Shown: positions 21,606-33,522, numbered from the stretch's first letter. The stretch: DNA of 64,000 nucleotides from Plumapathes pennacea (GCA_964036295.1 OZ038472.1:11528068-11592067); one strand, 5' to 3'. Notes: generated by a model not told the origin, from the sequence alone. Numbers and translations: made by a program.

Positions 21606-22379
21606 CTAGACGTATTTGGCGCTGTTCGATCGTTTCACGTTTTCGCCTTGCCCGTGCCTGTTCCCTTCTCTTTTGAAGACGAGCTTCGCGAGACCGTTCT
21701 GTTTCAAGTTTTCCAGTTTACGTTCTTCGACAACTGCAGCACGCTGTTGTCGGCGTAGAGCGTTGGCTTCATTTTGAGCTAGAAGCCTGCGGATACTTTG
21801 TTCAGACGATTCATTGCCACGTCGGAAAGCTACTCGCTGGTGATTGGATTCTCTTTGCGGAGTCGTCTGCTTGGCCCGCTTTTGTTTCTGAAGTTCCCGA
21901 TTTGCTTTCAAGCGCTGTTCTCTTTGTGGAGTCTTTTCTTCGGCTCGCTTGTGTTCATGCCGCTTTAGATCGGCATTCATGCGCTATTTTCTCTGCGGAG
22001 TCTTTTCTTCGGTCCGCTTTTGCTCTTGAAGTTCCCGATTCGCTTTCAAGCGCTGTTCTCTTTGGGGAGTGTTTTCTTCGGCTCGCTTGTGTTCATGCCG
22101 CTTTTGATCGGCATTCATGCGCTGTTTTCTCTGCGGAGTCTTTTCTTCGGCCCGCTTTCGCTCTTGAAGTTCCCGATTCGCTTTCAAGCGCTGTTTTCTT
22201 TGCGGAGTCGTTTCTTCGGCACGCTTCTGTTTATCATGCTGTCCTCTTTTTTCTAAACGTATTTGGCGCTATTCGATTGTTTCACGATTCCGCCTTGCCC
22301 GTGCCTGTTCCCTTCTCTTTTGAAGACGAACTTCGCGAGACCTTTCTGTTTCAAGTTTTTCAGTTTTCAAATAATTCAT
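21606..22379 (-). pseudogene. STPR-type (23-residue) repeat ORF, decayed
   Basis: Read on the minus strand from an ATG at 22,379, the frame encodes consecutive 23-residue units such as RAEEKTPQRKQRLKANRE plus LQERK, alternating with an RMNADQKRHEHK variant. It also contains a Leu/Arg-rich lead with RRQQRAAV-like blocks. A 23-residue period with the T-P-Q-R core matches the STPR (score-and-three peptide repeat) DNA-binding family. Two in-frame TAG codons stand where neighbouring units have CAG, so the copy looks dead. The ~115-bp end block 21,608-21,722 is repeated at 22,257-22,371. STPR arrays are often carried by Helitron-like or other transposons in invertebrates, but no helicase is seen here. 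A second, more decayed array is at 43,026-43,560. Confidence 0.6.
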
Positions 22380-23128
22380 TTTCGTGAACGCAGTTACGTA
22401 CAATTGTCAATAAAACTAACCACGCACATGTAAAGTTCGACGTTTGAACCGGGCTAATCGATAATTATCTATTACGTCATTGGCCTAGGCACCTGGCCTA
22501 AAAGTCGCCCTATGACAGACTGACCGACTGACGAACATTAAATTTCGAGATGGCGACTCGCTTGGAGTCTCCAAACAAAGCGATTTTGCTGCATTAGCGT
22601 CGTGATTATTACCCTCGCTTCGCTCGGGGATCATCTTTATCTTTCGCAGGTATGTAAGCCAAGTAGCAAAAAACAAAAGCAGGCTTAGGAATGTTTCTTT
22701 AGCTTTAGTGTTTTGGTGTATGATCGCAATACTATGTACGATATAAAGTCACTTGATTGTCCACTGAGTCGAGAGAACCTGAGACAGGTGATCGATATTT
22801 CTTGGGCTTTATGTGACGTCATGGAAATCATGTTGATCTAAGTACCTTTTGTGACCTTAGCGTAGTGGACAGTTATTTATGTTCTGAATCCTGACAGATT
22901 GGTAAAAGACCATCAAATACTCATTTACAATGAAAATATCTGAGACACCTCTCATAATAATTGTTTTTTGCACTGGGCCTCGTTTTGAATCAGAGGCAGT
23001 AGGCATGCCGGAAAAATCCTATACAACTGCTACTCTATATTCTTATGTTGTTGTTCTCGCTCTTGTTTTCAGTTGAAAACCAGCGCATCCTGAAACGACT
23101 GAATTGCTCGAGCTAGGAGACAGACATC
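22380..23128. other. Intergenic, upstream of GPCR
   Basis: No coding signal. This would hold the GPCR promoter and 5'UTR; no recognisable promoter element identified. Confidence 0.4.
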
Positions 23129-24487
23129 ATGGTTAACTTAACAGAGAACAACTCAACTAATGCTCCTAAAGGTTCTTCATCAGAATATTTGAGCACCATG
23201 GCAATAGTGAACATCAGTTTACAAAGCACCATCGTTCTTTTTGGCAAAATTGGAAATATCCTTGTTTGCATTGTGATTCTACGAAAGCCCAAAATGAAAT
23301 CCGTCATAAACCATTATCTCCTAAGTTTAATTTTTCCGTCATGAACCATTATCTCCTAAGTTTAATTTTTCCGTCATGAACCATTATCTCCTAAGTTTAA
23401 TTTTTCCGTCATGAACCATTATCTCCTAAGTTTAATTTTTCCGTCATGAACCATTATCTCCTAAGTTTAATTTTTCCGTCATGAACCATTATCTCCTAAG
23501 TTTAATTTTTCCGTCATGAACCATTATCTCCTAAGTTTAATTTTTCCGTCATGAACCATTATCTCCTAAGTTTAATTTTTCCGCCATGAACCATTATCTC
23601 CTAAGTTTAATTTTTCCGTCATAAACCATTATCTCCTAAGTTTAGCGGTGTCTGATCTGGGCATTTTCACCGTCAGCTTCCCCATTGCCACTATGAGAGT
23701 GTTCGCTAATAATTGGCTTCTAGGAAGGGTAGGGTGTTTGTTTGTTTTTCCAACAAGTGACCTGTTCCTCGGGGCATCCATCTGGTCGATCAAAGCCATA
23801 GCTATCGAGAGGTACAGGAATATCGTTGGATCAAGTCGCTTTAGTCGCAACAGGTCTACAAAACCAGCCAAAATAGTCATCCCTTTGATTTTGGCTGCAT
23901 CCTTCTTGGTTAGCTCCGTTCCGATGTTTATCGTGATCGAGTATAATTCCGAAAATAGATCCTGTATTCTCGGGTGGCCCGAGGGTGAAGGATGGCACGT
24001 TGCGTATTTTGTGGCCTTATCAGTTCTTTGGTACATGATTCCACTCTTGGTGATAAGTTACACCTTCATCCATATTTCGCGCACACTAAAACAGAGTGAA
24101 ACATTCCAGCAGGCATCGATGCCCTTCGAAGAATCAGTAGAAATTTCCCAGAAACGTCTTCAGAGGAGTCCCTTTACGCGCCAGTCAACAAGAGCAAGAA
24201 TGCGTCGCCAGAACAACAAAGCGAAGAGAATCTTGACACCTCTTGTAGTCTTATTCGCCGTGAGCATGCTTCCTCTTAGCACTCTTCGCATTGGTCAGTT
24301 CCTTTGGGGTCACGTGATCTCTTCAGAAACTGACCTCGATCTTTTCATTGTCGTAATTTACGGAGTAATGATCAACTCATCTGTGAACCCAGTTATCTAC
24401 TGCATTGTCAGCAAGGACTTCAGACAAGGTTTTAAAGACATATTTAATTGTATTAGCTGCAGAAAACATCCCGCCAATTCTCGCTGA
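23129..24487 (+). pseudogene. Class A (rhodopsin-family) GPCR interrupted by a minisatellite
   Basis: The N-terminal part (23,129-23,344) has N-glycosylation sites (NLTEN, NNST) and TM1 with GNILV. The frame reaches NHYLLSL of TM2, then enters a 35-bp tandem array and meets TGA. After the array the same frame resumes with LAVSDLG (TM2) and continues to 24,487. It has the TM3 Cys, ERY (a DRY variant) in AIERYRN, a second extracellular-loop Cys in SCILGW, TM6 PLVVLF and TM7 NPVIY, then helix 8 and a Cys pair. The usual CWxP in TM6 is not present. The overall look is of a peptide or amine receptor of cnidarian type; the ligand is unknown. Single coding exon. The inserted 315 bp is a multiple of three, but stops inside it prevent read-through. 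It is either a pseudogene, a null allele, or spared by splicing I cannot see. Confidence 0.75.
23301..23645. repeat. 35-bp tandem repeat, nine units plus a partial, inside GPCR TM2
   Basis: The unit CCGTCATGAACCATTATCTC plus 15 further bases repeats at exactly 35-bp steps from 23,301 to 23,615. The ancestral, uninserted tail is at 23,616-23,645. First and last units read CCGTCATAAACC, the internal ones CATGAACC. The array amplifies the coding segment for SVINHYLLSL with a short T-rich addition. Confidence 0.95.
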
Positions 24488-24954
24488 GCACGACTCGCAG
24501 CTCCAAAGGTTCACTAAAGAAGCACTTGAGTACTCCACTACGTCATGTTGTATCCGTAGAATTTAGACGTATTCTTTACTATCGAATGTTTTGCCCAAAT
24601 TTAAATAAACCTCAGTAGCGAAGTAGGTAGGGTAACCATTTTTGAAGAAAATTAATTTAAGAATAAACAGTTTCCAGTAAAAATAGTGCTAAAGTAGCTC
24701 TTTGTGGCCATCTTTTTGCATCTGCTTACTTGTTTTGATGTTTGTATATTTCGTTCAAGATTTTTAGCCACATAAACGATTAACATGTGATGCAAGTGAG
24801 CCACTAAAAATGACGTAGACTGAGCGGTATTTCGGCTGGCCAAAACTCTCTTATTACCATGGTAACCCCATATATTTTAGTGCGTTATTAGAATGATCTG
24901 TTATTGGTGATCAATTAGACAGAGTTTGAAGGATTTTTCATTACAGCTTCTATG
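24488..24954. other. GPCR 3' flank
   Basis: AT-rich, with AATAAA at about 24,604 that could serve as a polyadenylation signal. Nothing else supported. Confidence 0.4.
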
Positions 24955-25450
24955 TCAGTGGAATTACAGACACGACAAGCAGTCGCTAATAGGTTACTCT
25001 GGTGAAGTTTTACCCGGGGGTGGAGGTGTATTCCCATAAATATTTTATTCTAAGCTTGGGTATCAATTTTGTTTGGACTGAAATGGAAACACAGATCTGA
25101 AATAAGGTATGGGAAAAATCGAACAGTTTTGTTTAAAACAAAGTCGGGGTTTTGAAAACCGTGCGGCATGCTTCCACCCAAATTTATCAGGAGTACCCCT
25201 CCTCCCCCGGGATGTTTCTGTCCATGCTCAACATCCCAGTCTCCCAACTGTCAAATAGTTCCAGGCTCTTTTTCCCTAAATGGCATTTTCGCATTCTATC
25301 GTTTTCGGAGAGCTGCAGCTCGTTGCCATTTTGTGCGGAGATGTTTTTGCTCGGTCTTTGACTCTTGTGTGACTTCTATGTTCAGCAAGTCTGAGGTGAG
25401 AATCTTATCAACACAACCTTGTTAATTTTGTGCTATTTTAAAGGATTTTG
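24955..25450 (+). promoter_or_regulatory. NLR 5' flank copy (upstream of NLR-B)
   Basis: Aligns to 54,935-55,440, just upstream of NLR-C, and its last part to the start of the window, upstream of NLR-A. Shared phrases include GGTATCAATTTTGTTTGGAC and TTGTTAATTTTGTGCT. Similarity stops near 25,450, before the region holding exon 1 in A and C. It may be the NLR-B promoter with a distant 5'UTR, or a relic left by rearrangement. Confidence 0.45.
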
Positions 25451-25821
25451 AACGCCACCAACCAACCAGTGAGCAAACGTTGCAGGAAGATGGTTTAAAA
25501 TTGTGAAGTAATGAGTTGACAAATATTCTACCAGATTGTCAGATCAGCGAGGCAGAAGATCATTCTTCCCCATTTGTTCCTGCGACGAAAGATTTATTCG
25601 CTATGCTCTTTAAACCGGGCATATCAATTTATTCAGCTCAAAGTAATGTTACACCGGAAGTTCCAGAACCGCTCGAGCCACATTAACTTGAAGAGATCGT
25701 AGCGTCAGGCTTTTTCATCCAAGTAGTACACTTCTGTTTTGTTTGTTCAGTCTAAGTTGCATTTCAATATTCCCAAGCTTCTGATTACTAAACATTAAAA
25801 AATTTTCCGAGCATTTCCTTA

Positions 25822-26465
25822 CTGTATTTTGCGAAACGAAACGAGAATTTGTGAAACTGTAATTTGCGAAAGGGGAATTTGATCACTTGTAAACGTTTGG
25901 CTAGGAGCGGACTTGTGGGGGTACCCTGGGGCAACTCATTGGTATGAGAATTTTGAGAAACGGGAATATAAGAAACTGCCAAGGATGGGCTAAGGACCGT
26001 AATTTGCGAAACGTGAAAGAGTGAAAACTAAAGGCGGTTTCGTGGCTATCTCGGTATGACTTGATGTGGCTTTGTAGATTTGTGCACGTTTTTGGCCTTT
26101 TTTGCGGGCCGTGGAAATGATTTCGGGTTTGGCCGCCATGTTTGAAGCAACAAATCGTACGTGGGGGGTACGTTGAGTCGACCAAGGGGCTGCCCTGGAG
26201 TACCCCTTCCGTACGATTTTTTCACTCCAAACATGGCGGTCAAACCCGAAATTCTATCCACGGCCCGCGAAATTGGCCAAAAACGTGCACAAACCTACAA
26301 ACCACATCAAGTCATACCGAGATAGCCACGAAACCGCCGGTAGCTTTCACGCTATCACGTTTCGCAAGTTACAGTTTCGCAAGTTACAGTTTCGTAAGTT
26401 ACAGTTTCGTAAATTGCAGTTTCGCAAATAAGAGTTTCGCAAATTAACGTTTCGCAAAAATACAG
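25822..26465. mobile_element. Long foldback (palindromic) element
   Basis: The outer ends CTGTATTTTGCGAAACG and CGTTTCGCAAAAATACAG are inverted copies. Long inner arms, about 26,033-26,170 and 26,205-26,342, are near-perfect reverse complements around a loop of about 35 bp. The right side has about six 15-bp TTACAGTTTCGCAAG-like tandem units. Non-coding: open frames simply read the repeats. It is a foldback or MITE-type element whose transcript would form a long hairpin. Confidence 0.85.
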
Positions 26466-26555
26466 GAAGCCTTTCCAAACTAGATGAATAGAGAATGGAG
26501 TCGTTATGAGATAAAACAAAGTACAATTTCTCAGTTGCTTCGAAATGGGCACTAA

Positions 26556-27345
26556 TTCGAGAGTGGACATAACACTGACCTCCAGTCCATGGACTACCCC
26601 TGAAAATCATTTAGAAGGCAAAAAACAATTGTTAGAAGCACGCTTAATATTTATTTTACTTATACTTTTCGCTTTTGCTTGGGAAATTGTTCAATGCGAC
26701 CCATTCGCTCTCTCAATGGCGCCATTTTGTCTTAGCAGGCACGATATGTAAGACTTATATAGTGTCCTATGCAACAAAACTCGAATCACTCAAAGAACCA
26801 GAGTTACGGTGAAAATTGCAGCGTTCCTTAGAGCTCAGTGAACCATATTCAAGCAGCACTCAAAACAACAAGGCTGCTTGCTCGAGGCGATTACACGGTG
26901 AGTGCGTAACCATTAAACATTATCGAGATACATAGGTAAACCCTTTAATTAAGTAGAACTTCCTTTTCTCCATCAATAAATTATCTCAAATAACTAATCA
27001 GATTGATATTTGATATTCGATGCAACAAGATTTACCTGATGAAAATTCCATCTTTGCTCGTCAAAAATATCGTCACAAACGTCAGAGGCCTGGGTTCAAC
27101 TTTGAGCCTTGCCTGCTACCGGTCAGCGGATGCTGACATTTCAAAATGGCGCCCAAGACAAAATAGCGCCAACGAGAGGATATGGATCGCATTGAACAAT
27201 TTTTCAAGCGAACGCAAAAGGTATGTGTAAAACAGGTATTGAGCGTGCTTCGAACAGTTTTTTTTTTCACCTTTTAAATGATTTTCAGGGGTAGTCCATG
27301 GACTGGGGGTCAGACTGTTTATATATGTCCACTCCGCACTAATTC
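26556..27345. mobile_element. TIR element, ~0.8 kb
   Basis: The left arm (near 26,556-26,618) contains CCAGTCCATGGACTACCCCT followed by GAAAATCATTT. The right arm (near 27,270-27,330) is its reverse complement, including AAATGATTTTCAGGGGTAG. The interior (26,619-27,269) has short open frames without recognisable domains. A non-autonomous DNA transposon is likely. Confidence 0.65.
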
Positions 27346-30300
27346 ATGATCAAGGTAACACTATATTTATAGGTGTTTCCTTAAAACAGTGTAAAGATGA
27401 ATAGAATTTAGTAGACTCGAGTTGTTTTCAATGTTTCTATTGAACTGGTGCATTGTATGAAATCTAAGAAGTTCAGTGAAATCTTAAAGAATTCACCGAG
27501 CACACGTGCAGTATGCATGTCAAATGTGTTACAAAGTCTAGTTTTTGTTTTGTCCTGTGATGTAGTGGGAATTTGGCAATATCTTACAACAAGAGTTGGG
27601 ACTTGAACTCTGAGGAAATAAATGCAACTACACCGGCGGGGGACCCTCTCGACCAATTTGATATTGTCCAACGTAAGGTAGATTTGGCTGATTCAAGCCT
27701 CTAGTACAAAGCATTGTGGTCTAATTGAATAGTCAAGTGAATTTCTGAGTTGCTTCGCTTGCTGTGCAGCAATTTTGTGTATAGGTATAGGGGTGCAAAT
27801 ATATTAATATTATGTATCATACATACACTGAACAGTATCTAATATCATATTGTAACTAGTGGGACCCCCGTAAAATACGGTGATCGGACTTCTTTTTTTT
27901 TCCCTTTTTGAAGTTCATGTTGAGCAACTTGAGTGTAGTTTACAGTGTCAAAGTACAAACTTCTCTGTAGTGCGTGTACCACTCCACCGTACCACTTGAT
28001 GAATTGCTGATCGATTGACATGAAAATCTCCCTGTTTTTCGAACATGCGGCAGCATCAGCCCAACATCCAGTCACCTGTTATATTGTAATGTACAATCAA
28101 AATCCCATACAAGCAACCACTGTAGTGTCTTCTTGATTTCAAACTCCTTATTTGGACAGTTATTATATACAATCATGAATATCTACGTACAAACAACAGC
28201 AGTTATTAAATAACAAGGAAACAAACTTTGTTTCCTCATGCACAATATACTCAGCCTGTGGGTCCTCAGAATTTTTCTCGTCCAGTTACTTTCAAATTGG
28301 ACAGCATGTCTAGTCCCATTACATATGATATACTAATATTATTATTTAGTCTCATTCCTTATGCTTAAGTCTTATCAAATGGGCTATCTCCCTTTCCTTT
28401 TTTTAACTCGCGAGTGCGAAGCATGAACAAGTTACTGCTGTTGGGGGAAATTTCTCTCAGTCAGATGGTTGATTCTATTCAATGGATTAATATTGTTAAC
28501 ATTGTGACAATGGATTGTAAACTTCCAGTCTTTGTTAAATCTGCTGACCAGTGCATAAGGGTTCCCCAGGCAACCACATGGTAAATAGAATGGCAGCCTT
28601 TGCGACTAAGGTTACTCGGTGGCCGAAGCATTTAGAATCACGAAGATGATACACTGATCTTTCACGTTGGAAGTCCTTTGATTCTCAAGGCACATGCTCT
28701 CGAAAATTATAACCCAACTGTGGACTTCATGTGGCTTTTACAGTTCGATAGAGCAGAAGCTTTTTAGCACCTTTGAACCAAAGCTTTGGCTAAAATCACA
28801 GTACAGTACTTGTATGGCTTCAATGCTTCTATTTCTCAATGCTAAATACAGAGAATATAGATCTATAGCATTTCTTATTCTCAAGTTGGCTCACAGGAGC
28901 CTTTTATCAGTTTTGATATTTTCTTTATGTGTGCTGCTTTTATGTTTTACACTAAGTATTTGCTTTGTATTACTGCTGTATCTACTGTAGAAGTTTTAGT
29001 ATTTAGTAATTATTATCCTTATTCTTTAAAGTAAAGAGCCAATTGACATGGATACTTTGGATACTTTGTTAATAAACCATTAGTTTCATGTCATCAAGTT
29101 TGTAAGTAATGTAATGTAATGTAACGTAAGAGAATCAATAAATGGTTGCTCGTGACCATCCGGGACCAATGAGAAGTATCAATGGTTAGTTTGTGAAGTC
29201 AAAACAATATCAACTGTCCTGATTGGCCGGAATTTTAGCCGACTGAAACAACGAAGGCGACTGAAACAACGACAAAACCCATGCTGTCGCGTCGCGAAGT
29301 TCTTGTGCACTGTGTTTCAAGTTTGCCTCAAATCACAGTTTTTAGCTCGCGAATTCCACTTTGTGGGATTTGCGAGGTATAGTAATCACTTTCCTTCCCT
29401 ACTTCCCTACCTCCCTACTTCCCTACTTCCCTATTCCCTCTGTTGTCAACAATGGATTTCCAAATAAAGCAGTTGCGGTTTTCCAAATTTGGGCATGATG
29501 AAGGCGCGCAACAGGGTGTGTCGATCAACGCAGTTTAAAAGCAAGATGTTGTCGTAGTTGTTGCGACCATATTTTTGTTCGGAACGTGTTCTCATTTTAA
29601 AGTTTTGTCATGCGTTCGAAGTTTGTTTGGCCACTGATTCTGAGCTTGGTTGTGTTTCACTCTACTGTGTTTTGCGTTGTTATTGTGACCGTTTGGCGCG
29701 GTGCCATGAAGGTCAAACAATCAGTGGCACCGATGGCGTTATCGCACACAAATCTGAAGCCGTTGGTTTAGTATCCGCCAAAATTTCTGTAGTGACAGTA
29801 TATACGGCTTAGAATTATACTAGGCCGGAAAGATATTGAATCTCGGCCAAAAATATCCATTTCCGGTGAATGTTTACAAGTTCATACAGTATGCAAATTA
29901 TCAGGTGTTTCAATTCTTGGTTTGCATGTCACGTCATAAAAAGCCATCTCAAAAGTAACGTATCCTATAAGTCTAGTACACTGATATGTTCAGGACTATC
30001 ATGCCTTAAGACTTAAAGCAAAATTCTGAGTCGATACAAAATATCTATCGGGAGCTATGGACGTTTGAATACCGTGACAACAAAGCCGTGTACACGCGCG
30101 CGGCCGACTAAAATCGGTCCTTCACGCAACATTTTAAAGTTAGAACTGCGAAAGATGTGAAGTAACTAAACATCAAGCTGAGTCACAGATCAACTTCATT
30201 TTGTGTTCCGAGTTCGACTAACATGGCGGCCGCATACAAACTCTTATCAAATCTCCAAAAAACAAATTGCCCCTGCTTCGCCAAAATGAAGCCTAGACAA

Positions 30301-31037
30301 TCCAAAATTGGCATCTGGACTATTTCAGGTCTTTTTAGTTCTAGAGTCAAAAAGGTACAATCTGTTATTTTGAAGGGTGCTGCGATCGCGTGACCCGTGA
30401 AAACCGCGTCGATAAATCTTTTCTCTCAATTATTATATAACACTTTTTAAGCCCGCGTTCACCACGAAGTGGTGAATTGAGCCAGTTCTATTAAATAGCT
30501 ACTTCCGCAAAATGAAGTCCTTTTACAAATTCGCGAGCTTACAGCTGCCTTGCTGCTTTGATTGAAGATATGTATGCCAAAAACGCTCAAATGAAGGGTT
30601 CTGGCCAGTACTATGCATCGCCCGATTTTCCTGACAAACTGTGTACAGTATGACAACACGTTGCAATGGTACGTAAATCGACCAGTCATTATTTTGTGTC
30701 ACTGGATATTTCAGTCAGCAGAGACAGTACAGTGAAATGTGAAGCATGCATCTATGAATCTTCCATTTGGTCATTCACGTACAAGTTGAAATAAATATAT
30801 ACTTTACTTGAGCCTAGTTGTGCTTGTCGTTACTGATTTGATTTGGTTGTGACGGCTGTGAAGTGAAATGTTTACAAAGAGCCACTTGATGTGGATACTT
30901 TGTTAATAAACCATTGGTTTTTTTTTAGTAGTAATGATAGAAGTTAAAGTGGTTTAGTAGTATGAAATAAACATATAAAACGTCCATTCAGTCCAAAACA
31001 AACTGATCTTCTCAAACAAGTCATATGAATAAGGTTC
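27346..31037. other. Gene-poor stretch between GPCR and NLR-B effector exon
   Basis: No convincing gene. Contents are a CCCTACTT-type microsatellite near 29,397-29,440 and two related words near 29,036-29,095 and 30,876-30,915 (GGATACTTTGTTAATAAACC). Short open frames at 27,845-28,075 (minus), 28,694-28,990 and 29,558-29,812 lack recognised domains. If NLR-B has a 5' exon homologous to exon 1 of NLR-A and NLR-C, I could not find it here. Confidence 0.5.
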
Positions 31038-31200
31038 TTAACCCTTTCACTCTCAAGAGTGATCAACTTCAATTTTCTCCTTTTAGTTTCTCACCAGAAA
31101 TATATCATATAGTAAGGAGAACTTTGCTTTTGATATCTTGCTCAGATGATAGTTAATTAAACTATCAATTCTCACTACTGTACATCACTCATATAGTATA
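31038..31200. mobile_element. MITE fragment, CCCTTTCACTC family
   Basis: Starts AACCCTTTCACTCTCAAGAG and matches the left half of the complete element at 32,757-32,966. The right TIR is missing, so it is truncated. Downstream, 31,200-31,530 matches 58,200-58,690 of NLR-C intron 1, which shows that this is paralogous intron or flank sequence. Confidence 0.6.
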
Positions 31201-31913
31201 GGTTGTTATATATAGGGTATTAATTGGTATAAGTTTGCTATTTACTCGTGATCTATGTTATGGTTTAAAAGTACAGTAGTGAAGCTGACACTTATCTTGT
31301 AATTGCAAAGAAAACAGTAAAAAGATTACTTACCATGTATAATAGCAGTGATTTATAAAGAGCAACATAAACAACTTTTTGGTCAAAAACTTGCTTCACA
31401 CTCAGTATTATCTTATTTCGCTTGAAGCCCATGTGTGTGTGGAGGGGGTGGATTAGCTACAGCATGCTGGAACAGTTGCTTGTCAAATCGTTTGGAGGGA
31501 ACTTGTGGTAAAGATTAGAGACCCTGTCAAAAGATCAGTTCATTGCTTTTGAAAGTCTGAATGTCCTCTAGTTTTGGCAATTGAGTATTCACAGCTGGGA
31601 AGCTAAGGCCGCCATTTTGTTTACCATATGCATGTCAGTGGAATTGACCAAAAAAGTTTACCTCCCATTGACTGAGTGGGCGAGTGAAATTTCCCCCAAC
31701 TCCTATAACTCGTTCCTTGCTTCGCATTCACGAGTTAAAAATGAATTGGTGTTTTTAGTTCAAGTTTCAGATGGCCAGTATATATTTACGAGTGTTGTAT
31801 TAAGTAGTAAAATGTCTGTAGAACGGACTGATCAATGGTGGTCAGATTAAACAATTGCATTTACCTCTTTCCTTTTTGTTCCAGCAAGTTCTGGGATTCT
31901 AGCAGCATAAAAG

Positions 31914-32667
31914 ATGCCTGGACTTACAGACCTTGTGGATCCCAAAACTCTAAGCTGGAATAGTAATTGTACTGTGTTCACAGTATTCTTAGTAGGAACT
32001 ATCTGTGCAGGGGCAATTACAGGTATAACGTACGGCACTGAGCGTCGAGAGTTCCACTGCTACACATCGTCTGTAAAGCACATAAGAGAGAATTCTGTTG
32101 AGGATTACTGTTACCGGAAATATAGTCATAAGTATAACGGAGCAGTTCCTCTGGCAGTTTATGTGCCATTGTTTACAGATTTGGCTGTGCCCTTTGTGAC
32201 GGCGATGTACTCAAGACATGTTCATTCTCGAGTTGTTGATGGAAACTTTCGTATAAGACATAAACTCAAAGTTTTTTCAGCATATATGGTTCAACTTGTT
32301 GTCAGAACTGTCATCCTGGTTGTTTTCCTTTGTCTGCAATGGTCAGTGTTTTCCGCGGTTGAGTTTCCAACAGATGCCACTTGCCAAATAACTGCACAAG
32401 CTTACGAGCGTGGGCCACAAAACAAAACTACACGTGTGGCAAAAAATGCAAGCACTTTGGCACCTTGGCGGACCTATTATTGTGAAAACCCATTCGCTTG
32501 GAAAAAATCTGTATTAGGCTGGATACTATTTGCAATAATTTCAGCGGCCTTTGTTTCATCGTTTTACGAGATGGTGCGTCTCACTTACTCTCTAAAGAGT
32601 TCACAGTTACGAAGAAATGATGAAGACTTCTGCAAGCAGTATCTCAACATGAAATATGATATGCAAG
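31914..32667 (+). CDS. NLR-B effector exon: connexin-like four-pass membrane domain
   Basis: The ATG follows an in-frame upstream TAA. The exon runs 754 nt to a strong donor (CAAG|GTATGA) in phase 1, the phase of every downstream linker exon. The 251 residues show four hydrophobic segments, about 19-40, 77-99, 118-149 and 199-225. EFHCYT comes right after TM1 with a second Cys in YCYRKY; FLCLQW lies at the end of TM3; Cys 157 and Cys 190 sit in the second extracellular loop. Connexins show W-x-x-E-x-x-x-F-x-C-x-T after TM1, a conserved QW at the end of TM3, and paired loop cysteines (three per loop; here two). The resemblance is by eye. Innexin, pannexin or LRRC8-like pore proteins are alternatives. 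Unspliced, the frame stops at 32,723. Spliced to 33,445, 34,204, 35,776, 37,083 and 38,075 it gives a continuous 920-residue pore-NACHT-LRR protein. Confidence 0.65.
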
Positions 32668-32756
32668 GTATGAATGATGGGTATCACTTGGTTTATAAAA
32701 AAAAAAGAACTCCATTGCAATGAGCTTTCCCATAACAATACGTACTACTGTACCTT

Positions 32757-32966
32757 GAACCTTTCACTCCCAAGAGTGCCCAACTTCGATTTTCTCCTTC
32801 AGTTTCTCACCAGAAACATATATGATACAGTAGGGAGAACTTGGCTTTTGATATCTTGCTCAGATGATAGCTGATTAAACCATCAATTCTCACTACATCA
32901 CTCATACATTTTCTTCTTAAAAGGTTGGGAGAATCTGAATTTTGAGCTTGGGAGTGAAAGGGTTAA
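32757..32966. mobile_element. MITE, CCCTTTCACTC family (complete)
   Basis: Inverted ends CCTTTCACTCCCAAGAG (left) and CTTGGGAGTGAAAGGGTTAA (right, 32,947-32,966). It is inserted in the NLR-B intron after the tandem duplication of that intron, because the second unit (33,645 onward) lacks it. Non-coding. The TTAA next to the right end may point to a piggyBac-like target, but the left side does not confirm this. Confidence 0.75.
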
Positions 32967-33444
32967 ACCCCGATAAAAAATGTTGGGATACCAGGATAAA
33001 GTCTTCAAATTTTAAGTTTTTCGTGCCATCCCTCTCCCACACTTTAATATTGAATTGTGCATCTTTCAGCCCTGAACCAACAGTGATCGGGGGAGGGGAG
33101 GGCGGGTGCCCTTTTAGATAACTAGGCCATCCAAAGTGGGTGATGTCAATGAAATAGCATTATGATCAGGGTGTCCCAAAGACTTGTCCAGGATTGTAGT
33201 AGACAATAGGGAGAAGGCAACCCTGATACACTTTGGAGTATTAGTACTATGTGAAGACTAAAATTGCAATGTATTGTACTCTCACATTTTAGTGATGATT
33301 TTGTTAAAACACTGGTAGTGAAATAGAGTCTTACAAACTATTTCATTGTGGTTATTTCAGATTACTTTCAGTAGACACCGTGTGCATTTTATCTAATGTA
33401 GTAGTTAGTATTATGTTGTCTTACCTGTACTTTGCCATGTTCAG

Positions 33445-33522
33445 TTTCAGCAGGACCTGCTTCTTCATCACACTCCCCAGAAGAAACAGGAATAAGTTTG
33501 GAAGAAAGAATTCCTTCATCAG
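33445..33522 (+). CDS. NLR-B linker exon 1 (26 codons)
   Basis: A 78-nt exon, phase 1-1, acceptor CATGTTCAG, donor CATCAG|GTATGC. It encodes VSAGPASSSHSPEETG plus an acidic segment (ISLEERIPSSG). It is the first exon after the membrane-domain donor and fits it in phase. Member of the six-copy linker family. Confidence 0.7.

Noticed and set aside
23301-23645. Regular 35-bp repeats resembling a CRISPR array
   Set aside because: Units are directly adjacent with no spacers, sit in a GPCR reading frame, and the genome is eukaryotic.
28694-28990. 98-aa frame with a hydrophobic C-terminus
   Set aside because: Composition reflects a T-rich stretch; no splice partners, motif or conserved context.
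32668-32723. C-terminal tail MNDGYHLVYKKK after the membrane domain as real coding sequence
   Set aside because: A strong donor precedes it, and the tandem-duplicated copy at 33,650 differs in frame; more likely intron. It would stand if NLR-B transcripts prove to end at 32,723.
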